A DNA stretch of 41,493 nucleotides, from the NCBI GenBank assembly GCA_026386955.1, contig JAPLMQ010000125.1:1-41493 (forward strand), read 5' to 3'. The notes beneath the pieces were generated by a model, which was given only the letters and a program-made list of their open reading frames with translations, was not told the origin of the DNA and made no database searches. A program made the translations under genes and the position numbers. Positions 34,433 through 41,493 of this stretch are shown piece by piece (the first letter of the stretch is position 1; each line of letters begins with the position of its first letter). Source of the DNA: Planctomycetota bacterium. GTDB taxonomy: Bacteria; Planctomycetota; Phycisphaerae; Phycisphaerales; Phycisphaeraceae.

Positions 34433-34503
34433 GAAGACCGCCTAAAGGCGGAACTCCAAACGGCGCGGCCTTTGGTTCGGAGTTCCGCCTTTAGGCGGTC
34501 TTC
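34433..34503. repeat. Perfect 25-bp inverted repeat, family B (CCGCCTAAAGGCGG type)
   Basis: Arms 34433-34457 and 34479-34503 are perfect inverted copies with a 21-nt loop. Each arm contains the smaller palindrome CCGCCTAAAGGCGG. It lies in the 157-nt gap between the secreted 773-residue protein gene and the large heparinase-like gene, 18 nt past the former's stop codon, and may shape transcript ends between them. Confidence 0.93.
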
Positions 34504-34521
34504 GCATTGTTGCCTTGGGCG

Positions 34522-36843
34522 TCAGTGACTCGGGGCCGTCGCCGCCACGGGCCGCGCCGTCGGCGTCACGCGGTAGGCCACCTTCGCGCCCGCGGCCTGC
34601 AGCGGGCCGGGCTTGCCGAGGAGGTCGACCATGATGTTGCGGCAAGTCGCGCCGGTCTGGTAGCCGTCGACCCAGTTCGTGGGCGAGAGGCGGACCGTGC
34701 GCGGCGAGTCGAGCTCGATGAGGACCGCGCCGAACTGCCGATCGACGCGAATGGCCGCGACGTTGGCGACCGGCTCGGGCGTCGCGGGGATCCAGGCCTC
34801 CTTCACGCGGAAGAAGAGGTCGACCCCCGGATTCTTGGCGTCGGGTGTCTTGGACTCCGGCGTCGGCGGCACGTAGTTGTCGCCGAGGAAGACGGGGATC
34901 ACCTCGTAGAGCTCGGCGAGCGGGTCGCGCCCGTCGCCGCGGACGGAGGATTCGACGCGCAGGCCGGCCGGGGTGACTTCGAAGGTGCGGGTGTAGTCGA
35001 TCGAGCCGAGGAGGGTCGGGCCGCCCGGCTGGTTCGCGGGGAAAGTGGTGGGCGCGGCGGCGTCGGCCTTGGGGTCGCCCGCGGTGATCGCGCCGGCCTG
35101 CGGGTTGAAGGTCCCTTTGACGACGATGGTCGCGTTCTCCTTGCCGACGTCGTATGTCGCCTTGGGCAGGAGCGTGCGGGCGGAGGAGATGGGCTTGCCC
35201 GCGGCGGTGAGGCCGGTGATCGCGTGGATGGGCCAAATGCGCCAGTCGTCGTAGGTGTCGAAGGTGGCGCCTTGGATGCCGCGGCGGCGGCCGAGGAGGA
35301 CGGGGCCGGCCTCGGGCGTCCAGTAGGCGCTGAGCGCGCCGCCGCCGAAGCCGCGCGGGCGGCGCCAGCGGTTGTCGTCGCCGGCGACGGGGCCGGTGTG
35401 GATGACCACACCGAAGCCTTTGAGCTTGGCGACCAGGAAGGTGTCGTCGAAGTTCTCGATGAAGGAGCCGGGGCGGAGGAAGGGGGGCAGGAGGAGGGGG
35501 CTCTTCTCGGCGCGGAGCTTGGCGAGGCGGTCGTAGAAGCCGGGGAGGTAGTGGTCGGCGGCGAAGTTGGAGTTGCCCCAGTGCGACTCGCGCCAGAGGC
35601 TGCTGGAGGCGGGCTCGGGCGCGGCGGGCGCGGGCGTCGGCGTGCCGGCGGCGGGGGCTGTTGCAGGCGGAGCGGGCGGCACGGGGCGGATCGAATCCGC
35701 GGCGAGTTGGAGCGCCGCGGCGATGGCCTTGGGCGCGGCGCGGAGTTCCTCCTCGCTGGGGATCGGCGCCATCCAGAGGTCGTGGTCGGTGGTCATCGCC
35801 GAGCCGACGTGGCGGTAGATCCAGTTCCATTGTTCGTGGGGAGGGTCGCCGCTGGTGCGCGAGCTCATGTGGCTCGGGCCGCGGTAGATGATGGGGTTTG
35901 TGTCCCCGGGCGTGCGAGGTTCCGGCAGGAAAAGCGCCGAGCGCAGGCGGTAGGCGCGGTCGACGGCCTCGTGCACGAAGGGCCAATCGACCAGGCGGGC
36001 GGCCCAGGAGGCGAAGTAGAGGCTGATGCCGTTGTAGGAGGTGTCGTAGCAGCCGTTGTCGACGAAGTAGCCGGCCTTGCGGAAGAAGCGCGGGTCGGTG
36101 AAGAGGGTCTGGGCGTAATGGCGGGCGACGCGCTCGATCTCGCGGTCGTCGAGGGCCTGGGCGACGTAGGCCATGCCGACGGGGGCGAAGAGGTCCATGT
36201 CGGTCATCGAGGCCCGCGGGCCCCAGTTGATGATGCGAGCGACGAGCTTGCGCAGCCCGTCCTCGTAGGCCTTCTGGGCGTCAAGCGGGAGGAACTCGCG
36301 GAAGGCGGGGTAGGAGTAGGCCAGCCAGATGAGCGTGCCGCCGAGGAAGTCGGAGCGGTTCGCGCCCGAGTCGGGCTTCTTCTCGTGGAGCTCGTCGTGC
36401 ATGACCATGTCGATGACGGCGACGACCATGGCCCGTCTGCGCAGGCCGGGGGAGCCGAGGAACGGGTTGCCCGGGTGGTTCCACATCGCGAGGCGGGCCA
36501 TGTCGGACGGGCTGACGTTGGGGCGCATCACGCCCGCGGGCGACTCGACGGCCTGCATCGTGAAGGCCTTGGCGGGGATGGCCAGACCGGCGGTGGGGAG
36601 GGGGATCTCGCCCTTGAGCCAGACCCAGTCGCGGTAGCAGTCGTCGAGGGTCATCTGGTCTCGCGGGGGTTGCGCGGAGGTGTCGATGACGAAGTCGGCT
36701 TCCTTGAGGGTCAGGAGGAAGTCGCGCAGGGCGCGCTGGTAGACGTGCTCGTGGGGGAGCTCGGCGGCGCGGGCGGGGGAGACGGTGAGGAGGAGCAGGA
36801 CGAGCGGAACGATACGAAGCAGGGCGGAGCGAAGAGCAATCAT
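34522..36843 (-). CDS. Large secreted protein of unknown function, probable polysaccharide-active
   Basis: A 773-residue protein with a signal peptide (about 1-27, ending SPARAAE). The first 340 residues are helix-rich, with AGYFVDNGCYDTSYNGISLY (about 240-260) resembling the active-site region of toroid-type polysaccharide lyases. A Pro/Ala linker near 375-405 separates this from a beta-rich C-terminal half (about 410-773) with GPVLLGRRRGIQGATFDTYD. I cannot assign a family with certainty; the helical toroid plus beta-sandwich arrangement and the flanking heparinase-like genes suggest a carbohydrate lyase. The start at 36843 gives the signal sequence directly; 36870 would add nine residues before it. 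Confidence 0.7.
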   Translation of the reverse strand: MIALRSALLRIVPLVLLLLTVSPARAAELPHEHVYQRALRDFLLTLKEADFVIDTSAQPPRDQMTLDDCYRDWVWLKGEIPLPTAGLAIPAKAFTMQAVESPAGVMRPNVSPSDMARLAMWNHPGNPFLGSPGLRRRAMVVAVIDMVMHDELHEKKPDSGANRSDFLGGTLIWLAYSYPAFREFLPLDAQKAYEDGLRKLVARIINWGPRASMTDMDLFAPVGMAYVAQALDDREIERVARHYAQTLFTDPRFFRKAGYFVDNGCYDTSYNGISLYFASWAARLVDWPFVHEAVDRAYRLRSALFLPEPRTPGDTNPIIYRGPSHMSSRTSGDPPHEQWNWIYRHVGSAMTTDHDLWMAPIPSEEELRAAPKAIAAALQLAADSIRPVPPAPPATAPAAGTPTPAPAAPEPASSSLWRESHWGNSNFAADHYLPGFYDRLAKLRAEKSPLLLPPFLRPGSFIENFDDTFLVAKLKGFGVVIHTGPVAGDDNRWRRPRGFGGGALSAYWTPEAGPVLLGRRRGIQGATFDTYDDWRIWPIHAITGLTAAGKPISSARTLLPKATYDVGKENATIVVKGTFNPQAGAITAGDPKADAAAPTTFPANQPGGPTLLGSIDYTRTFEVTPAGLRVESSVRGDGRDPLAELYEVIPVFLGDNYVPPTPESKTPDAKNPGVDLFFRVKEAWIPATPEPVANVAAIRVDRQFGAVLIELDSPRTVRLSPTNWVDGYQTGATCRNIMVDLLGKPGPLQAAGAKVAYRVTPTARPVAATAPSH

Positions 36844-37171
36844 GGCGTCGCCTCGCGGTGGGGGGTACATCGGGGAGATTCATCCTACGCAAGTGGGGGC
36901 GCACCGGCGCGGAATGTCTGGTGCCCCATGTCATCGTACTCGTGACATGTGCCCGTGGACGGCGGGGCCAAGGACTCGCGCTGGACTCGTGCAAACCTCG
37001 TGGATTTGCCGTGATTCGGGCTTTTTAGGCGATTCCGTTGGAGGTGGGGTCCACGGCCTCCCAAGACACATGTCACGAGTACGATGACGTGTGGCACCAG
37101 GCGGCGAAGACTCGTCGCACGCGGGTGGATTACGATCTCCTCCCGCCTCTCACCGCATGTCGGAGCCATCC
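36844..37171. other. Divergent intergenic region containing a family A repeat
   Basis: The 328 nt between the minus-strand secreted protein gene and the plus-strand heparinase-like gene hold no gene. The family A element covers 36920-37099. Outside it I see no clear promoter hexamers, although both divergent promoters must lie here or inside the repeat. Confidence 0.6.
36920..37099. repeat. Paired inverted repeat, family A, second copy
   Basis: Left arm 36920-36953 and right arm 37067-37099. The right side shares with copy 1 (13180-13212) not only the hairpin arm but also flanking sequence (TCCACG, then CCAAGACACATGTCACG), so the conserved unit is longer than the hairpin. The interior (113 nt) is not conserved between the copies. 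Confidence 0.92.
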
Positions 37172-39076
37172 ATGAATTCCCCCGCCCCCGCCCCCGGAAT
37201 CCCCGCCCCCGGCCTCTTCCCCCGGCTCTTCTTCTCCGCGGGCGATCTCCCCGCCCTGCGCACGAAGGTGAACCACCCCGACTGCGCCCGCGTCTGGTCG
37301 CGCCTGCTCGAGGCCTGCCGCAAGCGGCTCGAGCCCGAGCCCGACAAGCTCTACACGTGGCACATCCGCCCGACGCAGCTTGCCTTCGCGTACCTCATCA
37401 CGGGCGAACGGGCCTTCGCCGAGAAGGCGATCGAGTTGGCGATGGGCTACGCCGAGAAGGAGCGGTTCTTCGAGTCACGCCCCGGGGCGAGGTCGCCGAG
37501 CGTCGGGCTCGCGACGGGCGGGGCCGTCAAGGAGATGGCGCTGACCTACGACTGGCTGCACGATTTGCTCACGTCCGGGCAGCGCGACCGCATCCGCCGG
37601 TCGATCCACGACAAGGGGTTCCTGCTCAACCAGCGCGACTTCGACGCCAAGGTCCCCGCGTCGGAGTGGTACACCTGCAACGGCATCAACGTCATCAACG
37701 GCCCGATGCTGATGGCGGCGCTGCTCTTCGAGGGCGACCCCGAGTGCTCGTTCGACACGCGCTCCGCCTTCGACCTCGCGCTGCTCCAGACCCGCCGGGC
37801 GATCGACGCCCATTGCCAGGACGGCGGCTACCCCGAGGGGCCGCTCTATTGGAACTACGGGCTGCGGCACATGCTGCTGGGCGTCGAGGCGCTGCGCCGG
37901 CTCAAGGGCGTCGACCTGCACGACGAGCCGTTCCTGCGGAACACGGGCGACTACGTCCTGCACTGCGTGCTGCCCTGGGTGACGCAGGTCGCCAACCCGG
38001 CCGACTCGGGGCAGTTCACCAAGCTCTGGCCGCCGATCGCGCGGTTCGCGTCGCGACAGCGGCGCGAGGACTGGCAGTGGCTCGCCCGGCGGATGATCAC
38101 GCACGATTGGCAGCTCGACGGCGAGGCGATCGAGTACAGCGTCTTCTTCATGCTCTGGTACGACCCTGCGCTGCCCTCGGCGCCGCCCCCACCCGAGCGC
38201 GCGGTGCATCTTTTCTCGGGGCTGCAGTTGCTTTCGTACCGCAGCGATTGGTCCGAGCGGGCGGTCAACGCCCTCTGGCTGAGCGGGCCGAGCAACTGCC
38301 ACCACAACCAGCTCCACCTAAACAGCTTCACCGTCAACGCCTTCGGCCAGCGGCTGCTCATCGAGACCGGCTGCTTCGACTACGGCAACTACATGGACTA
38401 CCGCCGACTGACCCCGGGGCACAACACGCTGCTCGTCGACGGGGAGAGCCAGGTCATCACGACCGACGAGAGCATCTTCTGCCGGCGGATCCGCGCGGGG
38501 ATGTGGGGCACGGTCTACGGCGAGTTCCGCTGCCTGCGCGAGGAGGCGGACGCAGTCATCGCCACGGGGGCGGTGGTGAACGCCTACCCCGCGCTGCGGG
38601 CCTTCGACCGCACGCTGGCCTTCGTCGACAAGCGGTTCTTCTTCGTGCACGACTTCATCGAGCTCAAGAAGAGCCCGCCAGCGGAGCTGACGTGGCATTT
38701 CCATTCCGCGGGGACGGCCGAGCTGGCCGATGGGAATGCGGTCTTCGGCAACGGCGAAGCGAGGCTGCTGCTGCGGCCATTGACGACGCTGGGTCTGCGC
38801 GGGTCGCTGGGGCATGACCATGTGGAGATGGATGCGCCCAAGGGGCGGCCGAATCCGCCGTATTGGATCCTCAAGGCGGAGTGCGGCACACCGATGTGCG
38901 ATCTGTTCATGTTGCTCGTGCCGTTTGAGGCGGGGGAATCATCGACGTCGCCCCCGGCCACTCCCCCGGAGACGACGCTCCGCCGCGAGGGCGACCGCGT
39001 GCTCTTCGGCGTGGGCGAGGCGATGTGGGCGTATGACCTCAAGAGGCGGGGGTTGGAGCGGATCGGACCCGCGTGA
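37172..39076 (+). CDS. Heparinase II/III family protein
   Basis: A 634-residue protein of the heparinase II/III type (polysaccharide lyase families 12/15/17/21). The N-terminal RLFFSAGDLPALRTKVN and the helical region (about 30-330) with ASEWYTCNGINVINGPMLMA form the toroid domain. The beta-sandwich domain (from about 345) begins YRSDWSERAVNALWLSGPSN, with HHNQLHLNSFTVNAFGQRLL and GHNTLLVDGESQ, matching the conserved heparinase II/III-like block with its His residues. No signal peptide is evident. CGGAG 6 nt before the ATG at 37172 favours this start; 37157 is an alternative adding five residues. A ceramidase-like gene follows after 105 nt. Confidence 0.85.
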   Translation: MNSPAPAPGIPAPGLFPRLFFSAGDLPALRTKVNHPDCARVWSRLLEACRKRLEPEPDKLYTWHIRPTQLAFAYLITGERAFAEKAIELAMGYAEKERFFESRPGARSPSVGLATGGAVKEMALTYDWLHDLLTSGQRDRIRRSIHDKGFLLNQRDFDAKVPASEWYTCNGINVINGPMLMAALLFEGDPECSFDTRSAFDLALLQTRRAIDAHCQDGGYPEGPLYWNYGLRHMLLGVEALRRLKGVDLHDEPFLRNTGDYVLHCVLPWVTQVANPADSGQFTKLWPPIARFASRQRREDWQWLARRMITHDWQLDGEAIEYSVFFMLWYDPALPSAPPPPERAVHLFSGLQLLSYRSDWSERAVNALWLSGPSNCHHNQLHLNSFTVNAFGQRLLIETGCFDYGNYMDYRRLTPGHNTLLVDGESQVITTDESIFCRRIRAGMWGTVYGEFRCLREEADAVIATGAVVNAYPALRAFDRTLAFVDKRFFFVHDFIELKKSPPAELTWHFHSAGTAELADGNAVFGNGEARLLLRPLTTLGLRGSLGHDHVEMDAPKGRPNPPYWILKAECGTPMCDLFMLLVPFEAGESSTSPPATPPETTLRREGDRVLFGVGEAMWAYDLKRRGLERIGPA

Positions 39077-39181
39077 CGTCCGCTTTACATCAGGAAAGAC
39101 GATCCCTTATTGTGGTGTTCCCGTTCAGGCGGGAGCCACTGGCAACATCCACCGCAATCCCACCTGAACAAGGCACCACCC

Positions 39182-40597
39182 ATGGCCAAATCCAAACGCA
39201 GCAAAACGCGTCAATCCGCCCCCCAATCCCCCGCCAAGCCCGCCCCCTCCCCGCTGAAGCGCGGCCGGGCCCCGCGCGGCGATGGCTGGCGGGCCGGCTT
39301 CGCCCAGGGCGACATCACCCCGCCAAAGGGGCACACGCTCATGTCCGGCTACGGGCGCGAGCGATACGCCGTCGGCGCCCTCGCGCCGCTGCTCGCCCAG
39401 GCCCTCGCGCTGGCCGACAAGAGCGGCAACGTCGCGGTGCTCGTCACCGCCGACATCCTGGGCTTCGACCGCATGACCGTCGGCGCCATCCGCGAGGCCG
39501 TCGCCCAGAGGCACGGCCTCGCCCCCGAATCCATCATGCTCGCCGCCTCGCACACCCACTGGAGCGCCGGCACGCTTTTCAAGGTCAACTTCGCCACCGG
39601 GGCGCTCAACCCGTTCTACGTCCGCCGGCTCGAGGAGGAGATGCTCCGCCTGGTCGACCAGGCCTTGGCCGACCTCGCCCCGGCCCGCGTCGCCTTCCAG
39701 GCGATCCAGACCCGCATCGGGCGCAACCGCCGGCTGCCGCAGGCCGACGGCAGCATCGGCTTCGCGATCAACCGCGACGGGCATTACGACACGCACACGC
39801 CGATTTTGCGGGTCTCGCGCGCCGCGCGGGGCCAGTCGCCGAGCGAGGTCGTCCTCGTCGGCCACGCCTGCCATCCCACCAGCTCGGGCGGCATCGACAA
39901 GTGGACGCCCGACTACCCCGGCGGCCTCCGCCGTGAGATCGAGCGGTCGCTCGGGCCCGACAGCCGGGCGATGTTCGTCATGGGCTGCGGCGCCGACGCG
40001 AAGGTGGTCCACGTCGATCCCAAGACGGGAGCGGAGGCGTTCACGGCCGACCCGAAGCGGTCGCGCCAGGCGGGGCAGGCGCTGGCCCGGGCCGCGCTCA
40101 AGGCGATGGCGAAGGGGGAGATGACGGAACTGCCCGCGACGCTCAGCATGGGCTCGGCCGCGGGCGGGCTGACGCTGGAGAAGCCGCGGCCGCGCGCCGA
40201 CATGGTGAAGCTCGCGCTCTCGCCCGACGCCTACTTCAACGACCGCTGGTGGGCCCGGCAGTCGCTGGCCTATTCCGACGCCCGCAAGGCGATGGAGTAC
40301 GAGATCCAGGCCTGGCGGCTGGGCGGGAAGCTGACGATGTTTTCGCTCGAGGGCGAGACGGTCAGCGACCTGGGCCCGCTCACCCGCTCCTTCGCCGACA
40401 CGCGCGACGCCATGATCGTCGGCTACGCCAACGTGATGGAAGGCTACATCCCGACGAAAAAGGTCCGCATCGAGGGCGGGTACGAGGGCGAGTCGTCACA
40501 CCGGGCCTACTGCCTGCCCGCGCCGTTCACCACGAAGGTCGAGCGCGAGTTCAAGACGATCGCGGCGAAGGCGGTGAAGGCGGCGGGGAAGGGGTGA
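39182..40597 (+). CDS. Neutral ceramidase-like hydrolase, paralogue 2
   Basis: A 471-residue protein. A basic, Pro/Ser-rich N-terminal tail (1-35) precedes a ceramidase-N-terminal-like domain that begins WRAGFAQGDITPPKGHTLMSGY, the usual opening of this family. Zinc-ligand histidines lie in LAASHTHWSAG (H124, H126), and VGHACHPTSSGG carries another conserved His. The position of the catalytic GDVSP serine motif is occupied by GCGADAK, so ceramidase-type serine catalysis is unlikely. It is encoded downstream of the heparinase-like gene on the same strand and probably acts on the same material. It differs strongly from paralogue 1 in sequence. Confidence 0.84.
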   Translation: MAKSKRSKTRQSAPQSPAKPAPSPLKRGRAPRGDGWRAGFAQGDITPPKGHTLMSGYGRERYAVGALAPLLAQALALADKSGNVAVLVTADILGFDRMTVGAIREAVAQRHGLAPESIMLAASHTHWSAGTLFKVNFATGALNPFYVRRLEEEMLRLVDQALADLAPARVAFQAIQTRIGRNRRLPQADGSIGFAINRDGHYDTHTPILRVSRAARGQSPSEVVLVGHACHPTSSGGIDKWTPDYPGGLRREIERSLGPDSRAMFVMGCGADAKVVHVDPKTGAEAFTADPKRSRQAGQALARAALKAMAKGEMTELPATLSMGSAAGGLTLEKPRPRADMVKLALSPDAYFNDRWWARQSLAYSDARKAMEYEIQAWRLGGKLTMFSLEGETVSDLGPLTRSFADTRDAMIVGYANVMEGYIPTKKVRIEGGYEGESSHRAYCLPAPFTTKVEREFKTIAAKAVKAAGKG

Positions 40598-40633
40598 TTT
40601 GGCTCTGTTGAAATCGTGGGTGCGACGTCCCTC

Positions 40634-40815
40634 TGCCCCTCTCCCTCCGGGAGAGTGGCAGAGGGTACTCCCGCCGGGTGAGGGCGTGGGCAACCGGAGG
40701 TTTCCGGTCAGCACAGCAGACGCAAGCGGCGTATTCAGGTGATTTCGTTGACTCACGCCCTCACCCGTCACGGATGAGTACATCCGTGCCACCCTCTCCC
40801 GGAGGGAGAGGGGCA
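40634..40815. repeat. Paired inverted repeat, family G (CCCTCTCCCTCCGGGAGAG type)
   Basis: The outer arms (about 40634-40660 and 40787-40815) contain CCCCTCTCCCTCCGGGAGA and its complement, differing by a 2-nt deletion. Inner arms GGGTGAGGGCGTG (40676-40688) and CACGCCCTCACCC (40754-40766) are perfect. A local hairpin CACGGATG-AGTA-CATCCGTG lies near 40770-40789. It fills most of the gap between the ceramidase-like gene and the truncated secreted-protein gene. Confidence 0.88.
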
Positions 40816-40879
40816 AACCAGCCGCCGCACGGACGAAGGATTTCGGCAAGGCAACGTGATCTGTGAAAAGGAAGACGCG

Positions 40880-41413
40880 ATGAATCGGTCATTCGTTCGA
40901 TCGGCGGCGCGGGCCATGATGTTGGCGACGAGCCTCACCACCGCCGCCTTGGCCCAGCCCGCGCCTCCCGCGACACCGGCGGCCCCCGAGCCGGCGCGCG
41001 TCGTCCTCCCCCTGCAGCGGACGGCCTACTTCGTCGGCGAGCGCGTCCCCTTCGCCGCCACCGGCGTCGCGGCGGACCAGGCCGTGCTCATCGAGGCCAC
41101 CGGGCCTGATGGGCCGGTCACGCTTTACAAGGGCAAGCCCGCGCCGCTGATGCTCGACACCTCGCGCCTTGCCCCGGGCGAGTACGCGCTCTCGGTCAAC
41201 GGCGTCGGCGTCGGGCAGCGGCTCTTCATCGTCAGCCCGCTGAGCAAGAGCTCGGGCTCGATGCAGGACGAGGCCCCGCCGCCGGAACCCCGGCTCGACG
41301 GGCAGAAGCAGTACGCCCCCGGCGAGGTCGAGGCGCTCGCGAAGGCGCATTGGCCCACATTTCCCAGATGGAACTGGCAGTTTGATAGAACCGATATGCG
41401 TTTGAGGCCGTAA
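40880..41413 (+). CDS. Secreted protein, 3' part apparently cut off by an insertion sequence
   Basis: The frame encodes 177 residues. A signal peptide (about 1-25, ending ALAQP) and a beta-rich domain (VVLPLQRTAYFVGERVPFA, then LDTSRLAPGEYALSVNGVG) are followed by SPLSKSSGSMQDEAPPPEP. This looks like the N-terminal part of a larger envelope or carbohydrate-active protein. From about residue 158 the composition changes (HWPTFPRWNWQFDRTDMRLRP) where the DNA turns AT-richer, and the frame soon stops. The final 20 residues are therefore probably encoded by an inserted element. The original C-terminal part may lie beyond the window. Confidence 0.65.
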   Translation: MNRSFVRSAARAMMLATSLTTAALAQPAPPATPAAPEPARVVLPLQRTAYFVGERVPFAATGVAADQAVLIEATGPDGPVTLYKGKPAPLMLDTSRLAPGEYALSVNGVGVGQRLFIVSPLSKSSGSMQDEAPPPEPRLDGQKQYAPGEVEALAKAHWPTFPRWNWQFDRTDMRLRP

Positions 41414-41493
41414 TACAAGGTGTTTCCAGCATTTTACACCTGCCACGGAAGGCCCACCCAATGGGTGAAGCACGCAAGGAAGCGTTAAAGCTC
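41351..41493 (+). mobile_element. Left end of a probable insertion sequence, continuing past the window
   Basis: At about 41351 (starting TGGCCCACATTTCCC) the GC-rich coding sequence gives way to AT-richer DNA that ends the host reading frame. About 110 nt later a new frame starts with a good ribosome-binding site. This is the usual layout of an IS terminus with its transposase promoter. The exact boundary, terminal repeat and target duplication cannot be set because the other end is outside the window. Confidence 0.5.
41461..41493 (+). CDS. Start of a probable transposase (partial, cut by window end)
   Basis: ATG at 41461 is preceded by GGAAGG (41447-41452) with 8-nt spacing and opens the frame MGEARKEALKL, 11 codons to the window edge. 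The short N-terminus reminds me of IS1380-type transposases, but this is memory-based and far too short to prove. Confidence 0.35.
   Translation, partial: MGEARKEALKL

Noticed and set aside
31704-36945. Long plus-strand frames (897 and 812 codons) opposite the heparinase-like and secreted protein genes
   Set aside because: Gly/Val/Ala/Asp-rich shadow translations without any recognisable domain; the minus-strand proteins have coherent domain structure and a signal peptide.
1-41493. tRNA or rRNA genes
   Set aside because: No cloverleaf-like segment with conserved T-arm sequence and no rRNA sequence was seen on either strand; a covariance-model scan would settle it.

Overview
The window is GC-rich bacterial chromosome, densely coding with short intergenic gaps. 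The gene repertoire points to Planctomycetota, most likely a Phycisphaerae/Tepidisphaerales-type lineage: large secreted proteins of unknown function, PIG-L deacetylases, CehA/McbA-type metallohydrolases, neutral-ceramidase-like hydrolases, heparinase II/III-like lyases, an ECF sigma factor with a zinc-less anti-sigma partner, and many palindromic intergenic repeats. This placement is inferred from remembered family distributions; no 16S or marker alignment was possible.

Layout. 381-4568 (+): hemB, a polytopic membrane protein, araB and rnpA. 4721-6553 (+): a PIG-L deacetylase followed by a NagB-like isomerase/deaminase, a plausible amino-sugar pair. 6765-11486 (-): an ABC-F ATPase, then a sigma/anti-sigma pair with an 8-nt overlap. 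11584-20378 (+): purB, lipB, a CehA/McbA-type metallohydrolase, a lipoprotein, a TIM-barrel isomerase-like protein, a secreted protein with an internally duplicated domain, and a zinc-ribbon membrane protein. 20420-23261 (-): a DegT-family aminotransferase and a secreted helical-repeat protein. 23262-23710: a gene-free stretch with a 34-bp perfect palindrome whose core matches the bacterial chromosomal parS (ParB-binding) site. 23711-25521 (+): hisC and hisB, ending at a strong intrinsic terminator. 25756-29189: a vWA protein, mobA, a repeat-containing protein and a small gene broken by an in-frame TAG.

29335-40597 is the most distinctive accessory region. It has a mirror-like arrangement: ceramidase-like, heparinase-like and secreted unknown genes on the minus strand, then heparinase-like and ceramidase-like genes on the plus strand. 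It reads as a polysaccharide or glycoconjugate degradation locus. At the right edge (about 41351 onward) base composition changes abruptly, and a secreted-protein gene runs into what looks like the end of an insertion sequence; the first codons of a probable transposase are the last bases of the window.

Several unrelated families of paired inverted repeats sit between genes, at about 6.5, 13.1, 18.4, 19.5, 27.2, 29.3, 34.4, 37.0 and 40.7 kb. Each has two inverted arms, and several arms also form their own hairpin. One pair shows compensatory base changes that preserve each hairpin, which suggests selection on the folded structure. Several genes also have a TAnnnT -10-like hexamer only 6-10 nt before the ATG, suggesting leaderless transcripts.
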